Source: Laspinema olomoucense D3b
Lineage (GTDB): Bacteria; Cyanobacteriota; Cyanobacteriia; Cyanobacteriales; Laspinemataceae
Length of the DNA: 64,000 nucleotides
Direction: 5' to 3'
Assembly (NCBI RefSeq): GCF_025370785.1
Contig: NZ_JAMXFA010000019.1
Location: 62,001 to 126,000, forward strand
The notes beneath the pieces were generated by a model. That model was given only the letters and a program-made list of their open reading frames with translations. It was not told where the DNA came from and ran no database searches. Within the stretch, counting starts at the first letter, position 1, and every line of letters starts with the position of its first letter. The position numbers and the translations under genes were made by a program. This document shows positions 26,809 through 37,113 of this stretch, piece by piece.

Positions 26809-27261
26809 ATGCCCAGACGCATCACCATTCAACCTCATCTGAGCGTAGCAGAACTTGAAAGTCGCTATCGCCACTCCAAAGACCCGGTAGAACGTACCCA
26901 TTATCAAATCATCTGGCTGTTGGCAAAAGGCTTCCCCACGGAACAGGTGGCAGAGGTAACGGGGTATTGTCGGGAGTGGATCCGGCAGGTGGCGCGTCGT
27001 TATAATCAGGAAGGCGGCGCAGGAGTGGGCGATCGCCGTCATGATAATCCCGGTGCCGAACGGTTGCTGTCTCCCCAACAGGAAATCGAGTTATGGAAAG
27101 CACTCCAAGGCCCTCCTCCCACTGGCAGATTGTGGAATAGTCGCACTGTTGCCGATTGGATATCGGAACGGATTGCCCGTCCCGTGGCGGTGCAACGGGG
27201 ATGGGACTACCTTCAACAGATGAAAGCAAGACTGGCTGCTGAGGGGACTCTCAGCGGATAA
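26809..27261 (+). CDS. Lone IS630-type helix-turn-helix protein
   Basis: The 150-residue protein resembles the N-terminal DNA-binding half of IS630-family transposases: SRYRHSKDPVERTHYQIIWLLAKGFPTEQVAEVTGYCREWIRQVARRYNQEG is the first helix-turn-helix, and WNSRTVADWISERIARPVAVQRGWDYLQQM the second. It ends at a normal stop codon and no DDE catalytic frame follows in the 105 bases before the next gene. It is either the remains of an insertion sequence or a gene kept as a DNA-binding protein. Its clean promoter favours the latter, but weakly. Confidence 0.8.
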   Translation: MPRRITIQPHLSVAELESRYRHSKDPVERTHYQIIWLLAKGFPTEQVAEVTGYCREWIRQVARRYNQEGGAGVGDRRHDNPGAERLLSPQQEIELWKALQGPPPTGRLWNSRTVADWISERIARPVAVQRGWDYLQQMKARLAAEGTLSG

Positions 27262-27432
27262 GACCGCCTCATGAATGCCCTGAGCCTCTCCCACTCCAAA
27301 TTAGTCCAATTCCGAGTAGAATCTTTACAGGGTTAGGGCTCAGGAGACGGGCCAGTTAAATCAACTGTGGTGCCAAACTCTCCCGGTCCCGCGCTGCCAC
27401 TCTCTTTCTATGATCACCAACTCTGCACACTT

Positions 27433-30270
27433 ATGTCTGCAATTTCTTCTGGACAACATCCGCCGGTCCCTTGGCATACATTCGACATCGATACCACCCT
27501 GGAAAAACTCCAGGTTGATCCCGCGACGGGTTTAAGCTCGGCGGAGGTATTGGAACGCTTGGAGCAGTATGGCCCGAATGAACTACAAGAAACTGCCGGT
27601 CGCAGTCCGTGGATTATTTTACTCGATCAGTTCAAGAACATCATGTTATTGATGCTGATTGGGGTTGCCTTTGTTTCAGGTTTTTTGGCCATTCAAGAGA
27701 AGGAGTTTCCCAAGGATGCGGTAGCAATTATGCTGATCGTCATTCTGAATGGGGTATTGGGCTATCTTCAGGAAAGCAGGGCTGAAAAAGCCCTCGCGGC
27801 ATTGAAAAGTTTGGCCTCTCCTCTGGTCCGAGTTCTACGGGATGGCAAACTGCTGGAAGTTGCCGCAAAGGATGTGGTCCCGGGAGATATTATGTTTTTA
27901 GAAGCGGGGGTGCAGGTTGCAGCAGATGCCCGACTCCTAGAAGAGTCTAATTTGCAAATCCGCGAGTCCGCTTTGACTGGGGAGGCGCATTCAGTGGAAA
28001 AAGATGCACCCCTGAGTTTGGCGGAGAATACACCCCTGGGCGATCGCCTGAATATAGTCTTTTGCGGCACGGAAGTGGTCAAGGGACGGGCCAAGGCGAT
28101 TGTTGTGGGGACCGGAATGCACACGGAACTCGGTAAAATTGCCGCGTTGATTCAGGGGGTGGAAAGTGAAGATACCCCCCTGCAACGACGGATGACTCAA
28201 CTGGGGAATGTGTTGGTCACCGGGGCCTTAGTGGTCGTGGCGCTCGTTGTCCTGGGTGGCACCCTGGTTCAGGGAATGGATGCATTTAGTAATCTGTTAG
28301 AAATTTCCCTGAGTATGGCGGTGGCGATCGTCCCCGAAGGGTTACCGGCAGTGATTACCGTGACTCTGGCCCTGGGGACCCAACGCATGGTCAAGCGTCA
28401 CGCCTTAATTCGCAAACTACCTGCGGTGGAAACTCTGGGGAGTGTGACGACCATTTGCTCGGATAAAACCGGCACTTTAACTCAAAATAAAATGGTGGTC
28501 CAAGGGGTAGAAACTGCGAGTCACAGCTTGACTGTTACCGGAGAAGGATATCAACCCACGGGAGATTTTCTCCGGGCAGATGGGAGCAAAATTGGGGTGG
28601 GTCAGTTAGGGGACGCTCCCGACCTGGAAACCCTGCTGCTGAGTTGTGTGCAGTGCAATGATGCGGTATTACAGTACGAGAATAATGACTGGGGGATTGT
28701 GGGTGACCCGACGGAAGCGGCGTTACTGGCCCTGGCGGGTAAGTTGGAATTCACTAGCGATCGCCTCTCTCCCCAACTGCCTCGGATCGCTGAGTTTCCC
28801 TTCTCCTCAGAACGCAAACGGATGAGTGTCGTCTGTCGAGTCTCCAATGCTGAATCAAAGGTGCTGACTCAGAACTCACCGCCCTTCGTGATGTTTACCA
28901 AGGGTTCTCCCGAATTAACCTTAGGCTGTTGTACCCAAGTTCTCATTGGCAACCAGCTTCAACCGCTTTCTGAGGCACAACGGCAGCAGATTTTAGCCCG
29001 GAATAATGATTTAGCCAGTAGGGGGTTGCGCGTTCTGGGATTTGCTTACAAACCGTTAAGTGTACAACCACCAGAGGGTTCAGAAGAGCAAGCAGAACGG
29101 GAGTTAGTCTGGTTGGGAATGGTGGGGATGTTAGATGCACCCCGACCGGAAGTGCGTGAGGCGGTGGTGAAATGTCGCAGGGCCGGGATTCGAGTGATTA
29201 TGATTACTGGGGATCATCAACTCACGGCAAGCGCGATCGCCCAGGATTTAGGAATTGCTCAAGAGGGCGATCGGGTCCTCATCGGTCAACAGTTGGAAGA
29301 AATGTCCCAGGATGAGTTAGAACGGGAGGTGGATCACGTTAGTGTATATGCCCGAGTCTCTCCCGAACATAAGCTCAGAATCGTCCAAGCGTTGCAAAAA
29401 CGGGGTAAATTTGTCGCTATGACTGGGGACGGGGTAAATGATGCACCCGCCCTCAAACAAGCTGATATCGGTATTGCAATGGGGATTACCGGAACCGATG
29501 TGAGTAAAGAAGCCAGCGATATGGTCCTGCTGGATGATAATTTTGCCACCATTGTTGCCGCAACGGAAGAAGGTCGGGTGGTTTATACCAATATTCGCCG
29601 CTTTATCAAATACATTCTCGGGTCTAATATTGGGGAACTGCTGACGATCGCGGCTGCACCCCTGTTAGGATTACCGGGTGTTCCCCTCACGCCCTTACAA
29701 ATTCTCTGGATGAACCTGGTTACCGATGGGTTTCCCGCTTTAGCCTTGGCGGTAGAACCCCCAGAACCGGATGTGATGTATCGTCCCCCCTTTAGTCCTC
29801 GGGAGAATATTTTTGCTCGCGGGTTGGGGTTGTATATGGTGCGAATTGGGATTGTGTTTGCGATTATTTCCATTGCCTTAATGATGTGGGCCTATTCCCA
29901 CACTCACGCCGTTAAAAGCGACGTACTGGATGCGGACCGTTGGAAAACGATGGTTTTCACCACCTTGTGCGTTGCTCAAATGGGTCATGCGATCGCCATT
30001 CGGTCCCATAGTCAGTTGACGATTCAGTTAAATCCCTTCTCCAATCCCTATGTCTTCGGGGCGGTGATTATCACCACCATTCTCCAGTTTATGTTGATTT
30101 ATGTCGCACCGTTACGGGCATTTTTTGGAACCCATTGGTTGCCGCTGAATGAATTGGCCATTTGTTTAGGGTTTAGTTCTTTGTTGTTTGTTTGGTTGGA
30201 GCTAGAAAAGGTATTCTTTCAGGTGTTTCAGAGCCGGAAACAGCCAGCAGGTATCCAGCAAAAACCCTAA
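27433..30270 (+). CDS. P2-type cation-transporting ATPase, probably calcium
   Basis: The protein has 945 residues from the ATG at 27433; a GTG at 27367 is also in frame. It has an N-terminal cation ATPase domain, the [13 protein letters not shown] actuator loop, [16 protein letters not shown] in transmembrane segment 4, [13 protein letters not shown] with the phosphorylated Asp, the KGSPE nucleotide-binding motif, [22 protein letters not shown], and [18 protein letters not shown] in segment 6. About ten membrane segments are visible. The segment 4 and 6 motifs fit the PacL-like group that exports Ca2+. Other cations cannot be excluded. Confidence 0.9.
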   Translation: MSAISSGQHPPVPWHTFDIDTTLEKLQVDPATGLSSAEVLERLEQYGPNELQETAGRSPWIILLDQFKNIMLLMLIGVAFVSGFLAIQEKEFPKDAVAIMLIVILNGVLGYLQESRAEKALAALKSLASPLVRVLRDGKLLEVAAKDVVPGDIMFLEAGVQVAADARLLEESNLQIRESALTGEAHSVEKDAPLSLAENTPLGDRLNIVFCGTEVVKGRAKAIVVGTGMHTELGKIAALIQGVESEDTPLQRRMTQLGNVLVTGALVVVALVVLGGTLVQGMDAFSNLLEISLSMAVAIVPEGLPAVITVTLALGTQRMVKRHALIRKLPAVETLGSVTTICSDKTGTLTQNKMVVQGVETASHSLTVTGEGYQPTGDFLRADGSKIGVGQLGDAPDLETLLLSCVQCNDAVLQYENNDWGIVGDPTEAALLALAGKLEFTSDRLSPQLPRIAEFPFSSERKRMSVVCRVSNAESKVLTQNSPPFVMFTKGSPELTLGCCTQVLIGNQLQPLSEAQRQQILARNNDLASRGLRVLGFAYKPLSVQPPEGSEEQAERELVWLGMVGMLDAPRPEVREAVVKCRRAGIRVIMITGDHQLTASAIAQDLGIAQEGDRVLIGQQLEEMSQDELEREVDHVSVYARVSPEHKLRIVQALQKRGKFVAMTGDGVNDAPALKQADIGIAMGITGTDVSKEASDMVLLDDNFATIVAATEEGRVVYTNIRRFIKYILGSNIGELLTIAAAPLLGLPGVPLTPLQILWMNLVTDGFPALALAVEPPEPDVMYRPPFSPRENIFARGLGLYMVRIGIVFAIISIALMMWAYSHTHAVKSDVLDADRWKTMVFTTLCVAQMGHAIAIRSHSQLTIQLNPFSNPYVFGAVIITTILQFMLIYVAPLRAFFGTHWLPLNELAICLGFSSLLFVWLELEKVFFQVFQSRKQPAGIQQKP

Positions 30271-30377
30271 TTTAACGTTGTAGCTAGAGATTAGGGAATG
30301 GGATTTTTGCCCGTTAGTCGGGGTCAAATCCTGACCCTAAAAGGGTTATAGTCGGATAAATCTGACTCAAAGCTAGT

Positions 30378-30401
30378 AGCAGGGGGTTTTTACCCCCTGC
30401 T
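30378..30401. terminator. Hairpin after the P-type ATPase gene
   Basis: AGCAGGGGGT (30378-30387) pairs perfectly with ACCCCCTGCT (30392-30401) with a four-T loop, and CTTGTCTCT follows. It lies about 110 bases after the ATPase stop codon. The T run after the stem is poor, so it may be a weak terminator or just a structured repeat. Confidence 0.5.
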
Positions 30402-30522
30402 CTTGTCTCTACGGTGGTTATCGCTACCAACATCGGGATAACAACTCAAGTCTCTATTATAAAGAGGAGGATTTTTTATCAAGATTAGGGATTAATTTTA
30501 TTTTAATAAACTAGATTTAATT

Positions 30523-31683
30523 ATGTTTATAAAACAACTGCATTTGAGACAGTTTAGAAATTATAGAGAACAGGAAATTGAGTTAAACGCCCCGAAGACT
30601 ATTTTAGTGGGGGATAATGCTCAGGGAAAAACCAATGTCTTGGAAGCGTTGGGGTTACTTTCGACGTTGAAGAGTTCTCGGGTCTCTCGCGATCGCGATT
30701 TAGTTCGGGAGGGTGAACCCCAGGGACAAATTATTGGGATGGTTTCGCGGGAATATCGGTCAGTTAAATTGGGAGTGGTCCTGCGGCGCAGTGGACGACG
30801 AACGGTATCCGTAGATGAAGAATCCTGTCGGCGAAATGTGGATTTTTTGGGTTTGTTAAATGTGGTTCAGTTTTCTAGTTTGGATTTGGAATTAGTCCGT
30901 GCTGGTCCGGAAACGCGGCGCAATTGGTTAGATGGTTTGTTGGTCCAGCTTGAGCCGATTTATGCTCATATTTTACAGCAATATAATCAAGTTTTAAAAC
31001 AAAGAAACGCGTTATTAAAGGAGATTAGAAATGCGGAGGCCCGGGGAGAAAAATCCTATCTAGGTCCGGAAAAGCAGGCTCAATTGGGGTTATGGGATGC
31101 CCAATTAGCGACCCTTGGAGTCCGGGTGATGCAGCGGCGATCGCGGGCGTTAGACCGATTGGTTCCCATTGCCGAAACTTGGCACGCGGCAATTAGTGGG
31201 CGTGTGGAATCTTTATGTATTCATTATGCCCCAAATGTGGAAGGAATGCAAGATAAAGCATTGCGCGATCATCCACAACAGGCAACGCAGGCTTTTTTAG
31301 AAAAACTCCAATCCCGGGCGATCGCTGAGTCATTTCAAGGAACAACTCTGGTTGGTCCTCACCGCGATGAGATCGAGTTTACTCTCAACGAACTCCCCGT
31401 GAAACAATTCGCCTCCCAGGGTCAACAACGCACCCTGGTTTTAGCCTTAAAATTGGCGGAACTTAAACTGATTGAGGAGATAGTTGGAGAACCGCCGATT
31501 TTACTCCTAGATGATGTTCTCGCTGAGTTAGACCCCAAGCGGCAAAACCAACTCCTAGAAGCGATTCAAGACCGATTTCAAACAGTGATTGCCACGACTC
31601 ATTTAGGCGGATTTGAGCATGATTGGATTAATTCCGCCCAAATTCTCACGGTGAAAGCGGGGGAAATATTTCCCTCACCCTAA
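30523..31683 (+). CDS. recF: DNA replication and repair protein RecF
   Basis: The 386-residue SMC-like ATPase helps load RecA at single-stranded gaps together with RecO and RecR. It starts MFIKQLHLRQFRNYREQEIE, with Walker A VGDNAQGKTNVLEAL, the RecF pattern NWLDGLLVQLEPIYAHILQQYNQVLKQRNALL, signature ASQGQQRTLVLALKLAEL and Walker B PPILLLDDVLAELD. It is not next to dnaA or dnaN, unlike in many bacteria; recF is often isolated in cyanobacteria. Confidence 0.96.
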   Translation: MFIKQLHLRQFRNYREQEIELNAPKTILVGDNAQGKTNVLEALGLLSTLKSSRVSRDRDLVREGEPQGQIIGMVSREYRSVKLGVVLRRSGRRTVSVDEESCRRNVDFLGLLNVVQFSSLDLELVRAGPETRRNWLDGLLVQLEPIYAHILQQYNQVLKQRNALLKEIRNAEARGEKSYLGPEKQAQLGLWDAQLATLGVRVMQRRSRALDRLVPIAETWHAAISGRVESLCIHYAPNVEGMQDKALRDHPQQATQAFLEKLQSRAIAESFQGTTLVGPHRDEIEFTLNELPVKQFASQGQQRTLVLALKLAELKLIEEIVGEPPILLLDDVLAELDPKRQNQLLEAIQDRFQTVIATTHLGGFEHDWINSAQILTVKAGEIFPSP

Positions 31684-31764
31684 ATCCCTCTTTGAAAAGG
31701 GGAGAGAGATTTAGGATGAGGGTTTTTCTGCTAATCCCCTCCCCGTTGAGGGCCTTATTAGGCT

Positions 31765-32739
31765 ATGCTCTATAAACATAACCGGGTAATGACCCTCTCG
31801 GTATGCAAGGGGAATCAATTCGTGCTATCTAAACGCAAAAAATCCAAATCAAAACGCGCTCAACTTGGTCAAAAACCTGCGGGTTCAGTTAAATTCCCTG
31901 ATTTTATCCCCTCTCCACCCCCTCGCCATCCCCTAGATGTGGTTTATGAACAGTTTAGTAAACCTCAACTCAATTTTATTTTTAAAAAAGACGAACCCTC
32001 GATTTATGTGCGGCATACCGAGGGACAAATTATTAAATGGAACTATCAGGTGGAAAAGGTATTTGAAGATAAAACAACGGGATTTTATGCCGAGGGTCGA
32101 GTGCCTTTATCGGGCAATGCACCGCCGGTATTAGTGATTCGCGGATATGGGTCTTGGTATCCCTTGGATGGAGTCATTCAAGATACTCCAGAGGTGTTTA
32201 TTGCTCACCTAGATTGGCAATCCAAAGCTGCGGAAACCCAAGGCGCGATCGCTTGGATTAAGGAAAAATGTGAACAGGGCGATCGCCCGGACGTGATTGG
32301 CGAAAGTCTAGGCGGAAAAATCGCTCAACAACTGGGGGTTAAATACTGCGATCGCATCGCGTCCGTTGTCACCTTTAATCCCTTAGGAGTTTCCCGAAAA
32401 TTAGCCCAATCTAGTCCTCATCCGTCGGTATTTCATTACTTTACCCTCGGGGAACGTTACGCATTTTGGGCGAATCAAGGAGAATTCATCCCCGGGACAA
32501 TTTTGCAAATCTCTAAACGAGGAACTCGGTCCTGGAAATACCGCTTAACCGAGTGGTTGATTCAGCGGACTCCCTCCCCCCTGGAACATTTTAAAAGTCG
32601 CCATTGTTTAGGGCGAATCATCGAGATTATTGAGCGTCTGGTTGTCCAATTTATCCTCGTTTATCGCCACAATGGCTTAATTTTTACCCATCCCCGTCCC
32701 GTGGTTCGGGTTGTTGATTTAAAAGAGTTGCTTCCCTGA
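31765..32739 (+). CDS. Alpha/beta-hydrolase-like protein, unknown substrate
   Basis: The protein has up to 324 residues. The N-terminus is Lys-rich (SKRKKSKSKRAQ) and Pro-rich, and the start is uncertain: ATG at 31765 or 31789 or GTG at 31822. The core has PPVLVIRGYGSW, FIAHLDWQSKAAETQGAI, and DVIGESLGGKIAQQLG, where G-E-S-L-G is a nucleophile elbow, then ASVVTFNPLGVSRKLA. A late His in YRHNGLIFTHPRP could complete the triad. I do not recognise a specific family; lipase or esterase activity is possible. Confidence 0.65.
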   Translation: MLYKHNRVMTLSVCKGNQFVLSKRKKSKSKRAQLGQKPAGSVKFPDFIPSPPPRHPLDVVYEQFSKPQLNFIFKKDEPSIYVRHTEGQIIKWNYQVEKVFEDKTTGFYAEGRVPLSGNAPPVLVIRGYGSWYPLDGVIQDTPEVFIAHLDWQSKAAETQGAIAWIKEKCEQGDRPDVIGESLGGKIAQQLGVKYCDRIASVVTFNPLGVSRKLAQSSPHPSVFHYFTLGERYAFWANQGEFIPGTILQISKRGTRSWKYRLTEWLIQRTPSPLEHFKSRHCLGRIIEIIERLVVQFILVYRHNGLIFTHPRPVVRVVDLKELLP

Positions 32740-32851
32740 GCTAAAATAAACCTATCCCCTAAAGCATGGGGCTAATCCAACCCTGTCTCCTGCGGCAGGG
32801 TTAGATGAAAATTTCACCGGATGAGTTGCGGTTTTAGTAAAAATAATTATT

Positions 32852-33850
32852 ATGTCAATCATTGTTGCGGAACATCTCAGTAAAGTTTATCCCGTTGCCA
32901 TCAAAGAACCGGGACTCAAAGGAACTCTGAATCACTTTTTCAAACGGACCTATCGGAATATCGAAGCGGTTAAAGATGTTTCTTTCCAAATACAACCCGG
33001 GGAAATGGTGGGATTTTTAGGACCTAATGGGGCAGGAAAAACCACGACTTTAAAAATGTTAACCGGGTTAATTCATCCCTCAAGTGGGCGCGTCGAGGTG
33101 GCGGGTCATGTTCCGTTTCAACGCCAAGAAGCCTTCCTGCAAAAAATTACGTTAGTCATGGGACAAAAGCAACAATTAATCTGGGATTTACCCGCCTTAG
33201 ATTCGTTAAGAATTAATGGGGCGGTGTATGGAATTCCCGAGAAAGAATGTCGGAAACGGATTGGTCAATTAACGGAAATGCTTTCTTTGGAAGGCAAGCT
33301 GAATCAACCTGTGCGCAAACTATCCCTCGGGGAACGGATGAAAGCGGAATTGATGGCGGCATTGTTGCACAATCCGGATGTTTTATTTTTGGATGAACCC
33401 ACTCTGGGATTAGATGTGAATGGACAAGCATCGGTTCGGGATTTTTTACGCGACTATAATCAAAGGACAGGGGCGACAATTCTGTTAACCAGTCATTACA
33501 TGGCGGATATTACTGCCCTGTGCGATCGCGTGATTTTAATTTATGCAGGGCAACTGATTTATGATGGCAGTTTAGATGGCTTAGTTGAGCGTTTTGCTCC
33601 CTATCGAGAGGTGCAGTTAGAGTTAACTCATGCGGTTACTGACCCGGAAAAATTGCGGCAACAAATTTCTAAGTATGGAGAGGTGGAAGAAATTGCGGGT
33701 CAGTCGGTGCGATTATTGGTGCGTCGGGATACCCTAACTGCTACCGTGGGTCAGATTTTAATCGATTTTGAAATATTAGATTTAACAGTGACTGAACCGC
33801 CGCTTGAAGAAGTGATAGGACGAGTCTTTACCGCTGGGGCGATCGTCTAA
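32852..33850 (+). CDS. ABC-2 type exporter, ATP-binding protein
   Basis: The protein has 332 residues. Motifs are Walker A GFLGPNGAGKTTTLKM, signature KLSLGERMKAEL, Walker B VLFLDEPTLGLDV and switch LLTSHYM. The stretch TYRNIEAVKDVSFQI before Walker A and the C-terminal tail with REVQLELTHAVTDPEKL are typical of ATPases that work with DUF990 (ABC2_membrane_6) permeases. The first permease gene follows 128 bases on; a second lies at 38583. Substrate unknown. Confidence 0.9.
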   Translation: MSIIVAEHLSKVYPVAIKEPGLKGTLNHFFKRTYRNIEAVKDVSFQIQPGEMVGFLGPNGAGKTTTLKMLTGLIHPSSGRVEVAGHVPFQRQEAFLQKITLVMGQKQQLIWDLPALDSLRINGAVYGIPEKECRKRIGQLTEMLSLEGKLNQPVRKLSLGERMKAELMAALLHNPDVLFLDEPTLGLDVNGQASVRDFLRDYNQRTGATILLTSHYMADITALCDRVILIYAGQLIYDGSLDGLVERFAPYREVQLELTHAVTDPEKLRQQISKYGEVEEIAGQSVRLLVRRDTLTATVGQILIDFEILDLTVTEPPLEEVIGRVFTAGAIV

Positions 33851-33978
33851 ACCATTGGGTAAAGAACCGAAACCGGGTTGAGTCCCCCAATTTATACGAA
33901 TCACCGGCAATTAAGTCCAAAAAACCCATTTATAACTTCTCTTGTACCCCTACCCTAACCTCTTAACTCCTAAAATTC

Positions 33979-34767
33979 ATGAGACGTTTTTTAAGAATTG
34001 CTCCAACTTTACTCTCAGTTCATTATGCTCACATGGTGGAATACCGCGCCGAAATTGTGTTGTGGGCGCTGTCAGGTTGTCTCCCTTTTATTTTAATGGG
34101 ACTGTGGTTAGAAGCCTCTCAAGGAGGTCAATTCGCCTTAGAGCCTGTGGAGTTTGCTCGTTATTTTTTGGCAGCGTTTATTGTCCGTCAATTCAATGTG
34201 GTTTGGGTGGTTTGGGAGTTTGAAAAAGAAGTGGTAGAAGGAAAAATATCCATGAGGTTATTACAACCCTTGGACCCGGTGTGGCATCATGTTAGCGCTC
34301 ATCTGGCGGAACGGGGTGCTCGCCTGCCCTTTATTGGGGGCTTGATTTTAGTTTTTTTTGCCTTATATCCCGATGCGTTTTGGCTGCCCAATTTAGGACA
34401 GTTTTTACTCTGGATCGGAGTGGTGGCGCTGGGGTTTACTCTGCGCTTTTTGATTCAATATACCTTTGCACTCCTGTGTTTTTGGATAGAACGGGCGAAT
34501 GCGATCGAGCAATTTTGGTTTCTATTTTATCTGTTTTTCTCCGGCATGGTTGCTCCTTTAGAGGTGTTCCCCGAAGCAGTTCGCCAAGTGGTTTTATGGA
34601 CACCGTTTCCCTATATGATTCACTTTCCAGCGGCGTTATTGGTGGGATTACCTGTTAATGTAGTCCCCAGTCTTGCCATCATGTTAGGTTGGGTGGCAAT
34701 CTTTTGGATCCTCAATCGCTGGTTGTGGCGTCGCGGGTTGCGCCAATATTCCGGGATGGGGGCTTAA
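33979..34767 (+). CDS. ABC-2 family permease, first subunit (DUF990 type)
   Basis: The 262-residue protein has about six membrane segments. It begins RRFLRIAPTLLSVHYAHMVEYRAEIVLWALSG and contains RQFNVVWVVWEFEKEVVEGKISMRLLQPLDPVWHH, the cytoplasmic coupling region typical of this family (the permease end keeps LLQPL). It pairs with the ATPase upstream and probably with the second permease at 38583 as a heterodimer. Its stop is seven bases from the end of the convergent chemoreceptor gene. Confidence 0.88.
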   Translation: MRRFLRIAPTLLSVHYAHMVEYRAEIVLWALSGCLPFILMGLWLEASQGGQFALEPVEFARYFLAAFIVRQFNVVWVVWEFEKEVVEGKISMRLLQPLDPVWHHVSAHLAERGARLPFIGGLILVFFALYPDAFWLPNLGQFLLWIGVVALGFTLRFLIQYTFALLCFWIERANAIEQFWFLFYLFFSGMVAPLEVFPEAVRQVVLWTPFPYMIHFPAALLVGLPVNVVPSLAIMLGWVAIFWILNRWLWRRGLRQYSGMGA

Positions 34768-34774
34768 TTTAAGC

Positions 34775-36652
34775 TCAAATCATGGATTTCAGATTTAAGG
34801 CGGTTTCGTTGAGTTTTTGAATCCCGGTTTTGACGTGAGTCATACTCGTTGCGGTTTCTGCTGCTTCATGGGTGAGATCATTCATCGCAGTCATCACCTG
34901 TTCGATCGCCAGGGACTGTTGTTGTGCAGTGAGGGCGATTTGTTGGGTATGTTCCACAATTTGTTCCATGCCACCGGCAATATCGGTAAACACTTCGGCG
35001 GTATTTTGAGCGATTTTCACTCCAGTTTCTACATTGGTTTGTCCCTCATGAGCAGCTAGGGCCATTGAATTAACCGCCCGTTCAATATCTTGGACTAAGG
35101 TGGAAATATCCTGGGTAGATTGTTTACTGCGATCGGCCAGTTTTCTAATTTCCGAGGCAACCACTCCGAACCCTTTTCCCTGTTCTCCTGCACGCACTGC
35201 TTCCACTGCCGCATTCAGCGCCAACATATTGGTTTCGGTGGCTAAATTGCTGACTAAATTGGAGATGGTGCTAATTTTATTTGTCTGTTCATTTAAGCTG
35301 AAACTCCGGGAGGCGATCGCCTCGACCTTTTCTTTCAAAGTTTCCATTTCCTCAAAAGTTTGGGAAACCGCTTTGCTCCCTTCTTCCACTTTAACTAAGG
35401 CGTGTTTTCCACCCAGAGCGGCATTTTGCGCTTGTCGCGCTGAGTCGGCAGAAGCAGCATTAATCCGATCAATCGCCACGGTTGTTTCTTGCACTGATGC
35501 CGACTGTTGCACCGTCATTCGTTCTTGCTGTTCAATAGTTGCTAACAATTCTATTGAGAAGGAGGAAACTACCCCGGTAATATCTCGAATAGAACCGAGC
35601 AAATTCTTTAAAATCATACTCCCGACTTGCAGGACAACCACCAAGGCAACCCCAGTAATCATAATAGCAACGGTGCTTAAGTTATTAATTGGGGCAAAAA
35701 CCACGTCTTTCGGCGCGGCATAGACCAAAACAAACCCATTTTTCAAATTTTGGCTATTTGGGAAAATTGGATTATAGCTAATCACCCAATCAATTCCTTC
35801 AGAAATAAAGCCTGTTTGAAATGACAATAACTTTTGACTAATTTCTTCAGGATAGTCCTGGACTACCGTCTCCTGCTTATTTAAGTCAAATCCCCATTCT
35901 TTGCTTTCGTTTCGGTGATAAATGTAGTAGCCTTCAGGGTTTATAATAAAGGCTTCATGGGAGTTTTCTCCCGTTTTCCCATCCACCATTTCCAAAAAGG
36001 CATCGGCGAACACATTGGCAATAACAATACCCTTTTTTTCTCCTGATGCACTATAAATCGGGGTGCTGTAGCGAATCACTGGAGTATGAGGAACTTCTAT
36101 TTCTCCATTTTCCCGATTCAAGTCAACCTGTGAAACAAAAATTTCACCGGAACTTAATTTCATTGTTTCAAGGAAATAGTCCCGATTAGCCTGATTCTGA
36201 AGCTGGGAATCCGGTATAGTCTTAATCGTTCCATTTCGTGAGTCCATCCGGACCAACTCATCGCCCTTTTCATCCAAATAGCGCAGTTGATAATAATAGG
36301 GTTTAGAGTCTAGGAAAGAATTAAAAATGATTTCTAATCTATTTTTCCAGTCTGGATACGAGGATTTGTCTTGGGGGTCGATTCCTCGATTAGCTCTGGC
36401 TCTCACTATCCCTTGAACCGGAGGGGTTTGGCTGAGGTATAAGACATCAGCTTTAACATTTTTTAGAAAAGAACTAATTTTTGATTCACTATCTGTACCT
36501 TGACGCGCCATTTGGTTATAAAGTAACTCGGTTAGAACCTTCCGGTAGGACAGGGTACTATATCCCCCGACGATCGCCACCGGAATTAATGTACTCAAGA
36601 ACAGTAAAACCAAGAGCTTATTTTGAAATTTGCTGAAGAGTTTGGTAATCAT
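34775..36652 (-). CDS. Methyl-accepting chemotaxis protein with periplasmic Cache-type sensor
   Basis: The protein has 625 residues from the ATG at 36652, which has GGGAG upstream. A membrane segment near residues 12-34 is followed by a large periplasmic domain (40-320) with double-Cache features such as [20 protein letters not shown] and [13 protein letters not shown] and [12 protein letters not shown] second membrane segment lies near 325-350. The cytoplasmic part has the hairpin tip [39 protein letters not shown]. There is no obvious HAMP domain. No che genes are nearby, so it must feed a signalling array encoded elsewhere. Confidence 0.92.
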   Translation of the reverse strand: MITKLFSKFQNKLLVLLFLSTLIPVAIVGGYSTLSYRKVLTELLYNQMARQGTDSESKISSFLKNVKADVLYLSQTPPVQGIVRARANRGIDPQDKSSYPDWKNRLEIIFNSFLDSKPYYYQLRYLDEKGDELVRMDSRNGTIKTIPDSQLQNQANRDYFLETMKLSSGEIFVSQVDLNRENGEIEVPHTPVIRYSTPIYSASGEKKGIVIANVFADAFLEMVDGKTGENSHEAFIINPEGYYIYHRNESKEWGFDLNKQETVVQDYPEEISQKLLSFQTGFISEGIDWVISYNPIFPNSQNLKNGFVLVYAAPKDVVFAPINNLSTVAIMITGVALVVVLQVGSMILKNLLGSIRDITGVVSSFSIELLATIEQQERMTVQQSASVQETTVAIDRINAASADSARQAQNAALGGKHALVKVEEGSKAVSQTFEEMETLKEKVEAIASRSFSLNEQTNKISTISNLVSNLATETNMLALNAAVEAVRAGEQGKGFGVVASEIRKLADRSKQSTQDISTLVQDIERAVNSMALAAHEGQTNVETGVKIAQNTAEVFTDIAGGMEQIVEHTQQIALTAQQQSLAIEQVMTAMNDLTHEAAETATSMTHVKTGIQKLNETALNLKSMI

Positions 36653-37113
36653 TTGAGTCTCCCAATTCACCGAAAAGCACTAACTTGTTCTGGATGCAGT
36701 TGAAATTTCAAAAACCCATTAATGACCGAAGAAGAGTGGCATCGGACCCCTGAATAAATAGAGAATTCTCTATGCTTCTGTCACTTTTATTCTTTAAGAC
36801 TAGGGTGGTTAACCCCCAACATTGACCCCTTCCGGTTTGGTTATCTGACTTATCGCTTTACTACTTATTTTACCAGAAAAAATACTTATCAGACATCCGC
36901 TTTTTTGCTGAATTTTAGGGACTGCTGATCAGGGGTTTGGGTCTAAGTTGATAAAAATAGGGTAATAAAATATAGCATAACTCGACTAAATTGTCAAGAC
37001 AAAAAACCCCAGACTTGGGGGACCTGGATCAAGCAGACAGGCTGTAGTTTTATGTATAGCACAGGGTGGAGACCCGAACGGTTTCTAACTCACTGAAACC
37101 GGGCTTCAGGGGT
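36653..37113. other. Gap between kinase and chemoreceptor genes
   Basis: These 461 bases hold the kinase terminator (37001-37021) and presumably the chemoreceptor promoter. The stretch 36850-36990 is AT-rich. No ORF is supported. Confidence 0.4.
37001..37021 (-). terminator. Terminator of the RsbRD-type histidine kinase gene
   Basis: On the minus strand CCCCA and TGGGG (37007-37020) form a short stem with a four-base loop, followed by six T residues (37006-37001). It lies about 95 bases after the kinase stop codon. Confidence 0.55.

Noticed and set aside
35100-35723. 207-codon plus-strand frame inside the chemoreceptor gene
   Set aside because: It is antisense to a clear coding sequence with intact signalling motifs; its own product shows no family features.
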